From positions 186,001 through 250,000 of the forward strand of contig JAFLDZ010000004.1 of NCBI GenBank assembly GCA_017302135.1: a stretch of DNA of 64,000 bases, in the 5' to 3' direction. Position numbers and translations under genes: made by a program. The notes beneath the pieces are model-generated. The model was not told the DNA's origin. It made no database searches and saw only the letters and a list, made by a program, of their open reading frames with translations. The stretch comes from Lysobacterales bacterium (lineage in GTDB: Bacteria > Pseudomonadota > Gammaproteobacteria > Xanthomonadales > Xanthomonadaceae). Positions 1 through 6,753 of the stretch are shown one piece after another. Numbering within the stretch: position 1 is the first letter of the stretch; each line of letters starts with the position of its first letter.

Positions 1-957
1 GCCCGGTGCGACGATGTCGCTGACCGCGCGCAGCGCCTGCAGGATCGCGTGCGCTTCGGGCTGGTTCATGCAATCTGTGCCGAGGCGTTTCCACAGATAC
101 GCGGTGGAATCGAGGCGGAAGGCTTCGATACCGCGATTGGCGAGCCGCAGCATCGTCAGCGCCATCTCGACGAAGACATCGGGATTCGACCAGTTCAGAT
201 CCCACTGGTAGCCGTAGAACGTGGTCCACACCCAGCCGAGCGCCGGGACATAGGTGAAATTGCCCGGCGCGGTCTGCGGAAACACCTGGTGCAGATCGCG
301 CTCGTAGGCATCGGGGAGCGCGGAATCCTGAAAGAGATGGTAGTAGGCGCGATAGTGCGGATTGCCGCGCAGCGCCGCCAGCGCCCAGTGATGATCGTCG
401 GCGGTGTGGTTGAGCACCAGATCGGCGCACAGGCTGATGCCAGCGTCGCGCAGTCGTGCGGTCAGCGCATCGAGATCGTCGTCGGTGCCGAGCGACGGCT
501 CCACCGCATCGTAGTCGCGCACCGCGAAACCGCCGTCGTTGTCGCCCTCGCGCGCGTGCAGGAACGGCAGCAGATGCAGATAGCGGATGCCCAGACGCTG
601 CAGATACGGCACGCGCTGGGCAACGCCGCGAAGATCGACGCCGAAACGGTCGACATACGCGGTATAGCCGATCATGTCCTGGGCGAGGAACCAGTCCGGA
701 TCGGATTCGCGCGCGTCGTCGAGCGCACGCAATGCGTCCGCGCGATCGTTGGCGCAGCCGGCCATCCACGTCACCATGCGATGCACGGTGGACGCGAAAT
801 CGGGGCGGTCGCCGTACAGCGCATCGAGCGTATCGAGCAGACGTGACGCATGCGCATCCCAGCGCGCGAGGCCGCGCGCGCGCAGTGCGGGCGCGAGCGT
901 TTCGGCGAAGCGATGGCGCAGGCGTTCGGTATCGGTGATCAGCAAAGCAACAGTCAT
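1..957 (-). CDS. Amylosucrase (GH13), 3' end cut by the window edge
   Basis: The first 319 residues of a GH13 alpha-amylase-superfamily enzyme can be read on the minus strand. The run GWVWTTFYGYQWDLNWSNP followed by FRLDSTAYLW matches the amylosucrase signature, and Asp283 in FRLDS lines up with the family's catalytic nucleophile (Asp286 in the Neisseria enzyme). Amylosucrase makes an alpha-1,4-glucan from sucrose and releases fructose. The ATG lies 47 bp after the TonB-receptor stop on the same strand, so the two are probably co-transcribed, as suxB-suxA are in Xanthomonas. No signal peptide is seen, so it is probably cytoplasmic. Sucrose specificity is inferred from the family; the C-terminal part is outside the window. 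Confidence 0.88.
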   Translation of the reverse strand, partial: MTVALLITDTERLRHRFAETLAPALRARGLARWDAHASRLLDTLDALYGDRPDFASTVHRMVTWMAGCANDRADALRALDDARESDPDWFLAQDMIGYTAYVDRFGVDLRGVAQRVPYLQRLGIRYLHLLPFLHAREGDNDGGFAVRDYDAVEPSLGTDDDLDALTARLRDAGISLCADLVLNHTADDHHWALAALRGNPHYRAYYHLFQDSALPDAYERDLHQVFPQTAPGNFTYVPALGWVWTTFYGYQWDLNWSNPDVFVEMALTMLRLANRGIEAFRLDSTAYLWKRLGTDCMNQPEAHAILQALRAVSDIVAPG

Positions 958-1004
958 ATCGGTTCGATGCGGAATGTGGTGCGACGACGCGCGCCGTCGC
1001 GTGC

Positions 1005-3485
1005 TCAGAACTCGTAGCGCACGCTGAGCGAAGCCGTGCGGCCCGGGATCGAGCGCGCGCGGATCACGTTCTGGGTGTTGGTGACGATGCTGCCTTCTTC
1101 AGCCTCGGTGATGCCGAACGCGTCGAACAGGTTGTTGACGTTCAGGCCAACCACCCAGTTCTCGGCGAAGCGGTAGTCCGCGAACAGATTCACCTGGGTG
1201 TAGCCGGGCATCACCAACTGGTTGTTGTCCTGCGCATAGGCATCGCCGGTGCCGATGATGTTCGCGCCGAGCGTCCAGTTGGTGGCGGCGTATCCGCCGG
1301 TCAGCTGATACACCACATCGGCCTGACGGCGCGGAGTGTTGCCTTCGTTCGCAGGCGAGATGTCGTCCTTGCTGATCTCCGCGTCGGTCCAGGTCAGGCC
1401 GCCGTTGAGGAAGAACTCGTTGAAGCGCAGCGAGGCTTCCAGTTCGATGCCGCGCGCTTCGTACACGCGATCGAAGAAGCGCTGACTGGTGAGTTCGAAG
1501 TTCTGCTCTTCGGTCTCGGCGAAGAATGCGGTCGCGAACAGGCTGAAACCGTCGCGGCGCCATTTCAGGCCGGCTTCGTATTGATCGACCAGATCCACCG
1601 CGTCCTGCGCGCGCACCGAGCCGTCGGGCTGGACCACGCCGAACAGCAGGCGGTCGGCGTTGGCGCGACCGCCGCGGCTGATCCGCGCGAAACCGGCGAG
1701 GTCGTCGCTGATCAGATAGTTCGCACCGACCGAATACGAGGTGTAGCCCCAGTCGTAATCCACCGGCGATGCGCCTGCGTTGTTGATCTGCGACACGCTC
1801 AGCTCCGGGCCGGAGATCGTGCCGTCGCCGTCCACATCGACGTTCGCCACCTGCACCGCGCCGGCATAGTTGCCGCTCGCATCGCCGCTGTCGCGACGCA
1901 CGCTGGCGTCGATATCGAGTTTGCCCAGCGAGAACGCCATCGACAGATACGGCGCGCCGATCTCGTACTTCGCGTTGTAGCTGCGCGTGCAGCAGTTGCC
2001 CCAGAACGGCACGCCGTACGCGTACAGCCCGTTGTCGGAAAGATTGACGTTGGCGGCGCTGTAGACATCGATCAGTGCGGAATTGCCGTTGCCGCGCAGT
2101 TCCTGCAGATACGAATTCCACACCCAGTCCATGTCGATGTTCTGGCGCGAGGCGTAGTAGCCGGCGCTGAGATCGAGATTGCCGCCATCGCCGACGCCGA
2201 AGCTGCGGGTGAGCTTGAGATCGTTGGCGTAGTTGCCCAGATCGTTGAGCGTGGTGTTGAACAGATGCGTCCGCACGACCGTGCCGGTGTAGGCCTGGCC
2301 GGCGTTCGGGCCGTTGCTGTAGCGCAGGGTGGCGCCGGCGCCGCCGATGGTCGGCGCGATCGCCGCAGCGCTGCCCACTTCGGCCGGGAACTGGCCGACG
2401 AAGCGGCCGCTGCTGTCGGCGTAGCGGAATTTCCCGTTGATCTTCCAGCCGTCGCCGAAGCGGTATTCGGCTTCGGCGCCGACCACGGTGCTGTCCGGAT
2501 GCATGCCGTCGGCGATGTCGGTGCTGCGGCCGTTGTTGTTGCCGTCCAGGCCGATATCGGTCAGGAAATAGCGGCTCTGCAGCGTGTCGCGCGCGGGGTC
2601 GAAGCCTTCGATCGCGCCGAGGTTCGGGCTGCCGTTGCTGCCGGTGGCGCGGGTCGGCACCGGCAGATAGCCGATGGCGCGATCGTCGAGGCGCTTGAAG
2701 TAGAAGCGCGCGTAGCCGTTCTCGAAATCCTTGGTGAGGTTGGCTTTCAGCTGCCCGCCTTTTTCGGCGGTGTAGCCGGCATCGCGGACGCCATCGCCCT
2801 GGCGGTAGAAACCGGCGACGTGGAAACGCCAGCCGTCGCCGAACGGCATGCCGTAGCGGAAATCGACGCGGTTGCTGCCGTAGTCCAGGCCGGTGGTAAG
2901 GCCGACCGCGCCGCCCTGCTGTTCGCCGGTGTTGCTGATGAAGTTGATCACGCCGCCGGGCGAATTGCTGGCGAACGTGGACGCCGAACCGCCGCGCACC
3001 GCTTCGATGCGGTCGATCGACCAGTCGTTGCGCAGGAAGATGTCGGCGTTGCCGAAGGCGATGTCGCCGAATTCCAGCACCGGCAGGCCGTCTTCCTGCA
3101 ACTGCAGGAACTTCGCGCCGCCGGAGGCGACCGGCAGGCCGCGCACCGCGATGTTCGCGTTGCCTTCGCCGCCGGTCGATTCGGAGCGGATGCCGGGGAT
3201 GTTGCGGAAGATTTCGGCGGTGGAGCGCGGCGCCGAGCGTTCGATGGTGTCGGGGGTGATGCTGCTGGTCGACACGCTGGTGCGCAGTTTGGATTTGCCG
3301 CCAGCGGTGGCGGTGATGACGATGGTGTCGAGATCGTCGGCCGTACTGTCGTCGTTCGCGGGTGCGTCGGCGGTTTGCGCCGAGGCGAAGGCGGGCGCCA
3401 GCAGCAGGCAGACGGCCCACGACAGGGCATGGGGGCGCAGAGCGGTGGTGCGGCGATGGGGCGGCTGGTTCGGCTGGCGACGCAT
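1005..3485 (-). CDS. TonB-dependent outer-membrane receptor of the sucrose/sugar locus
   Basis: An 826-residue TonB-dependent receptor. Residues 1-36 form a signal peptide ending AFASA; the TonB box DTIVIT follows at about 53-58, then a plug domain (IFRNIPGIRSES, IAVRGLP, VRGGSAS, NSPGGVINFIS), then a beta-barrel ending in SVRYEF with the terminal Phe typical of outer-membrane proteins. The ATG at 3485 was chosen because it gives a clean signal peptide and has GGAGG about 10 bases upstream; a longer reading from 3563 would run through the operator palindrome. Its position before amylosucrase and opposite a sugar symporter suggests TonB-driven uptake of sucrose or a related oligosaccharide (inference). 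Confidence 0.92.
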   Translation of the reverse strand: MRRQPNQPPHRRTTALRPHALSWAVCLLLAPAFASAQTADAPANDDSTADDLDTIVITATAGGKSKLRTSVSTSSITPDTIERSAPRSTAEIFRNIPGIRSESTGGEGNANIAVRGLPVASGGAKFLQLQEDGLPVLEFGDIAFGNADIFLRNDWSIDRIEAVRGGSASTFASNSPGGVINFISNTGEQQGGAVGLTTGLDYGSNRVDFRYGMPFGDGWRFHVAGFYRQGDGVRDAGYTAEKGGQLKANLTKDFENGYARFYFKRLDDRAIGYLPVPTRATGSNGSPNLGAIEGFDPARDTLQSRYFLTDIGLDGNNNGRSTDIADGMHPDSTVVGAEAEYRFGDGWKINGKFRYADSSGRFVGQFPAEVGSAAAIAPTIGGAGATLRYSNGPNAGQAYTGTVVRTHLFNTTLNDLGNYANDLKLTRSFGVGDGGNLDLSAGYYASRQNIDMDWVWNSYLQELRGNGNSALIDVYSAANVNLSDNGLYAYGVPFWGNCCTRSYNAKYEIGAPYLSMAFSLGKLDIDASVRRDSGDASGNYAGAVQVANVDVDGDGTISGPELSVSQINNAGASPVDYDWGYTSYSVGANYLISDDLAGFARISRGGRANADRLLFGVVQPDGSVRAQDAVDLVDQYEAGLKWRRDGFSLFATAFFAETEEQNFELTSQRFFDRVYEARGIELEASLRFNEFFLNGGLTWTDAEISKDDISPANEGNTPRRQADVVYQLTGGYAATNWTLGANIIGTGDAYAQDNNQLVMPGYTQVNLFADYRFAENWVVGLNVNNLFDAFGITEAEEGSIVTNTQNVIRARSIPGRTASLSVRYEF

Positions 3486-3548
3486 GACGGTGTTCCCTCC
3501 GGTGTCTGGGTGGGCGGCTGCCCGGGTGCGGCACTTGATAGAACATCG

Positions 3549-3562
3549 TGCAATCGATTGCA
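3549..3562. promoter_or_regulatory. Palindromic operator TGCAATCGATTGCA, copy 1
   Basis: A perfect 14-bp palindrome 64 bp upstream of the receptor ATG. Even-symmetry palindromes with a central CG are typical of LacI-family operators, and a LacI-type gene is encoded in the same locus. Binding is inferred. Confidence 0.65.
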
Positions 3563-3743
3563 AGTTGCAGTGCAGCGATTTCCGCCCGGCATCCCGAATT
3601 GGTCAGAACCGTCGACAATCCGGAATGGCCCGGGTCGAATCGCAATAACACTGAAAAACATGCAAGTAATCAGGGTGTAATTGGTCTGCGGTCATCGAAG
3701 AGAGGTACGCGAAAGCTCGTCGCGGATGCTGCGACGCAGCATG

Positions 3744-3757
3744 TACAATCGATTGCA
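3744..3757. promoter_or_regulatory. Palindromic operator TACAATCGATTGCA, copy 2
   Basis: Differs from copy 1 at a single base and shares the core CAATCGATTG. It ends 66 bp before the ATG of the SSS transporter. Two copies of the same palindrome in one short region are unlikely to be chance. It is the likely site through which the locus LacI regulator controls the transporter. Confidence 0.65.
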
Positions 3758-3823
3758 TTGATGCACTATCTGCGCGCCGGTGGGGTACCGAACCGGCGTC
3801 CGAAGTCCTGACGGAGCCGTGCA

Positions 3824-5416
3824 ATGGCTGACCTCAATGTGCATCTGGGTGGCCTCGATCTGGCCGTGATCGCGCTGTACGCGCTCGGCATCATCGCCTT
3901 GGGGCTGTATGTCTCCAAGCGCCGCGCGTCGGCCGAAGATTACTTCCTCGCCTCGCGCTCAATGACCTGGCCGGTGATCGGGCTTGCGCTGCTGGCGTCG
4001 AATATTTCCTCGACCACGCTGATCGGTCTGGCCGGCGCGGCGTACGGCAACGGTATCTCGGTCTACAACTACGAGTGGATGGCGACGGTGGTGCTCGCGT
4101 TCTTCTGCGTGTTCTTCCTGCCGTTCCTGCTGCGCTCGCAGGTGTACACGCTGCCGGAATATCTCGAACGCCGTTACGATCGTCGTTCGCGCGTGTATTT
4201 CTCCGCGCTGACGATCTTCCTCAACATCGTGGTCGATACCGCCGGCACGCTGTACGGCGGTGCGATCATGCTCAAACTGATTTTGCCGCAGTGGCCGCTG
4301 TGGGAAATCGTCGCGGTGCTGGCGCTGTCCGCAGGCATCTACACCGTCGCCGGCGGCCTGCGCGCGGTGATCTACACCGAAACCGTGCAGGCGGTGATCC
4401 TGTTGGGCGCGTCGGTGTTCATCGCGTACTTCGCCTTCGACAAGGCCGGCGGCTGGGATGCGGTGATGGCGGCGGTGGATCCGTCGAAACTGTCGTTGAT
4501 CCGCCCGATCGACGATCCCGGCGTGCCGTGGCTCGGCCTGGTGCTGGGCGTGCCGCTGCTGGGGTTCTATTTCTGGTGCACCAACCAGTTCATGGTCCAG
4601 CGCGTGCTGTCGGCGAAAGACGAAAACCACGGCCGCTGGGGCGCGCTGTTCGCGGGTCTGCTGAAACTGCCGGTGCTGTACGTGATGGTGCTGCCGGGCA
4701 CCGCAGCCATTCTGCTGTATCCGCAGTTGGACAAGCCCGATCTGGTGTATCCGACGCTGATCTTCGATCTGCTGCCGGCGGGATTGATCGGCGTGGTCGT
4801 CGCCGGTTTCTTCGCCGCGATCATGTCCTCCATCGCCAGCACCTTCAATTCCGCAGCGACGCTGGTCACCATGGATTTCGTGCGCCCGCGATTGCCCGAC
4901 GCCAGCAACGCGACGCTGGTGCGCGCCGGCCGCATCACCACGATCGTGTTCATGGTGTTGGCGGTGGCGTGGGCGCCGCAGATCGAGCGCTTCGAATCGC
5001 TGTGGCAATACCTGCAGGCGGTGTTGGCCTACGCGGTGCCGCCGGTGTGCGCGCTGTTCCTGATCGGCCTGTTCTGGCGCGGCGCGAATGCGAAGGGCGC
5101 GTTCGCGTCGATCGTCGCCGGCTTGCTTGGCGGCGCCGCGCTGTTCTACGCGAACGTGATGGCGTCAACGCCGCTGGGCCTGCATTTCCTGTACGTCGCG
5201 CCGATCCTGTTCGTGTTCAGCGCAGTGGTGCTGATCGGTGTGAGCGCGGCGACCACGCCGCCGTCGATGGAACAGATCGGCGCCATGTTGTGGACACCCG
5301 CGTTCTACCGCGACGAAACCCGCCAGCTCGCCGGTCTGCCGTGGTGGCAGAACTACCGGGTGCTGTCGGTGCTGTTGCTGGTGTTGACGGCGGCGATCGT
5401 GTGGAGTTTCCGCTGA
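3824..5416 (+). CDS. Sodium:solute symporter (SSS/SGLT family) of the sugar locus
   Basis: A 530-residue polytopic membrane protein of the sodium:solute symporter family. It opens with a periplasmic or short N-terminus, then a first helix, followed by AEDYFLASRSMTWPVIGLALLASNISSTTLIGLAGAAY, the usual TM1-TM2 signature, and about 13-14 hydrophobic segments in all. GACGGAG precedes the ATG. In well-known sux loci the inner-membrane step is an MFS permease (SuxC); here an SSS symporter takes that place, so the imported sugar may be a monosaccharide or disaccharide carried with Na+. It is convergent with the LacI regulator gene. Confidence 0.88.
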   Translation: MADLNVHLGGLDLAVIALYALGIIALGLYVSKRRASAEDYFLASRSMTWPVIGLALLASNISSTTLIGLAGAAYGNGISVYNYEWMATVVLAFFCVFFLPFLLRSQVYTLPEYLERRYDRRSRVYFSALTIFLNIVVDTAGTLYGGAIMLKLILPQWPLWEIVAVLALSAGIYTVAGGLRAVIYTETVQAVILLGASVFIAYFAFDKAGGWDAVMAAVDPSKLSLIRPIDDPGVPWLGLVLGVPLLGFYFWCTNQFMVQRVLSAKDENHGRWGALFAGLLKLPVLYVMVLPGTAAILLYPQLDKPDLVYPTLIFDLLPAGLIGVVVAGFFAAIMSSIASTFNSAATLVTMDFVRPRLPDASNATLVRAGRITTIVFMVLAVAWAPQIERFESLWQYLQAVLAYAVPPVCALFLIGLFWRGANAKGAFASIVAGLLGGAALFYANVMASTPLGLHFLYVAPILFVFSAVVLIGVSAATTPPSMEQIGAMLWTPAFYRDETRQLAGLPWWQNYRVLSVLLLVLTAAIVWSFR

Positions 5417-5423
5417 CAGCCCG

Positions 5424-5496
5424 CCCTCGCCCGCCCTGTCGGGCACCCTCTCCCGCCATGCGGGAGAGGGCAGGGCGAGCGCACGGCGAGCGAGGG
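5424..5496. repeat. Nested palindromic (REP-like) element between convergent genes
   Basis: Three nested inverted repeats fill the 91 bp between the convergent transporter and regulator genes. The inner stem is perfect: CCCTCTCCCGC (5446-5456), loop CAT, GCGGGAGAGGG (5460-5470). Outer arms are CGCCCT/AGGGCG and CCCTCGC/GCGAGGG. Such CCCTCTCCC-type palindromes are common intergenic repeats in GC-rich gammaproteobacteria. It may act as a bidirectional transcription end or mRNA stabiliser. Confidence 0.7.
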
Positions 5497-5507
5497 TGAG
5501 GGCCGCT

Positions 5508-6542
5508 TTACGCAGACGCTCTCACGATCAGGCTCGGCGCCAGCGTGATCGACTCCGGATTCTCGCCACGGATCGCGGCGATCACGGTGTCGACCAGTTT
5601 GATCGCGCCCTGCGCCAGTTCCTGACGCACCGTCGTCAGCGCCGGGTGCATGTGTTCGGCGAGCAGGATGTCGTCGAAGCCGACGACCGACACGTCCTGC
5701 GGCACCCGCCGGCCGGATTCGGACAGTGCCCGGATCGCGCTGATCGCGATCACGTCGGAGGCGGCCATCACGCCGTCGAAATCGGCGCCGCTGTCGATCA
5801 GCGCGCGGACGCTGGCGTAGGCGTCTCCGCTGCTGAACTGGGTGCGCACGTGCAATTCGGGATGCGCCTTCAAGCCGGCGGCGCGCAGCGCATGCCGGTA
5901 GCCTTCGTGGCGATGGCCGACTTCCGGCAGGCGCTCGTCGCCGAGGAATGCGATGCGACGGCGGCCGTGACGGATCAGATGCTCGGTGCCGATCTGGCCG
6001 CCGAGGCGGTTGTCGGTGCCGACCACCGGATACTTCTGCGCGGGCAGGCGCGTACCCCAGGCGGTGAGCGGGATGCCGGCGCGCGCGGCTTCGTTGATCG
6101 AACCGTGTTCGAAACTCTGGCCGATCAGGATCACGCCGTCGCTGCGCCCGGGCTGCTGCAGCCGTCGCACCCAGCCGTCCTGGTGCGCGGCGACCTTCGA
6201 CAGCAGCATGTTGTAGCCGCGATCGCTCAGCGCGTCGGCGAGGTGCGCGAGCATGGTCATCATGAAGGGGTCGGCGAGATGCGGCTCGCGTTCGTGGACC
6301 AGCGGCACGGCCACCGTGATCACGCCGGTCTGGCGCGAACGCAGGCTGCTGGCGACCGGATTCACCGCATACCCGGCTTCCTCGGCGAGGCGCTGGATGC
6401 GCTCGCGGGTGCTCGCCGCGATCAGCGGACTGTTTTTCAGTGCGCGCGAAACGGTGGATTCGGACACGCCGGCGAGCTTGGCGATATCCGTCATCTGCAG
6501 GTTGTTCGGCGGTTGCGAGGTGCGGCGGCGGGGTTTTGTCAT
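5508..6542 (-). CDS. LacI-family transcriptional regulator (SuxR-like)
   Basis: A 344-residue LacI/GalR protein. The N-terminal helix-turn-helix is at about residues 17-40 (TDIAKLAGVSESTVSRALKN), followed by a hinge region and a periplasmic-binding-protein-like effector domain (DGVILIGQS, VVGTDNRLGG, RRRIAFLGD, VSVVGFDDILLAEHMHPALTTV). It lies next to the transporter and receptor genes, whose shared upstream region carries two LacI-type palindromes, so it is the probable repressor of the locus. The effector is unknown; sucrose or a product is likely. This corresponds in position to suxR of Xanthomonas, but orthology is not shown. Confidence 0.9.
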   Translation of the reverse strand: MTKPRRRTSQPPNNLQMTDIAKLAGVSESTVSRALKNSPLIAASTRERIQRLAEEAGYAVNPVASSLRSRQTGVITVAVPLVHEREPHLADPFMMTMLAHLADALSDRGYNMLLSKVAAHQDGWVRRLQQPGRSDGVILIGQSFEHGSINEAARAGIPLTAWGTRLPAQKYPVVGTDNRLGGQIGTEHLIRHGRRRIAFLGDERLPEVGHRHEGYRHALRAAGLKAHPELHVRTQFSSGDAYASVRALIDSGADFDGVMAASDVIAISAIRALSESGRRVPQDVSVVGFDDILLAEHMHPALTTVRQELAQGAIKLVDTVIAAIRGENPESITLAPSLIVRASA

Positions 6543-6598
6543 AGCGCGCTAGAGTCGGACGAACCGCTTGCCGGATCAAGCGCGGTCGTCGTCGGCCG

Positions 6599-6617
6599 GG
6601 TATCGGTTGACGATACC
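6599..6617. promoter_or_regulatory. Inverted repeat GGTATCG-N5-CGATACC upstream of the LacI gene
   Basis: A perfect 7-bp inverted repeat with a 5-bp spacer, 57 bp upstream of the regulator's ATG and 137 bp upstream of the DUF2339 gene. It is unlike the CAATCGATTG palindromes. It could be an operator for another regulator or chance. Confidence 0.3.
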
Positions 6618-6753
6618 GCAGGCCGTCCGGGGCGCTACAAGCGGGCGGGTCGGTTGCAATTCATGCGCGCTTGGGGAAGGCTGCAGTCGTGTCCGCCCGA
6701 AGCATGAAACCGGTGGTGGACGAGGGGGAGATGCCGCATGAGGGCGGCTGCGA

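Larger units (their letters stand above)
3486..3823. promoter_or_regulatory. Divergent promoter region of the TonB receptor and the SSS transporter
   Basis: This 338-bp stretch has no gene and separates the two divergent transcription units of the sugar locus. It holds two near-identical 14-bp palindromes. One is centred about 70 bp upstream of the receptor start and the other about 73 bp upstream of the transporter start. The symmetry suggests one LacI-type repressor controls both directions, possibly with looping, since the centres are 195 bp apart. No sigma-70 boxes can be assigned with confidence. Confidence 0.7.

Noticed and set aside
49..846. 265-codon plus-strand open frame at the left edge.
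   Set aside because: It is the antisense of the amylosucrase gene, which carries the expected catalytic motif on the minus strand.
1581..3680. 699-codon open frame on the plus strand opposite the TonB receptor.
   Set aside because: An antisense shadow: its sequence has no domain and the opposite strand has an intact receptor with signal peptide, plug and barrel.
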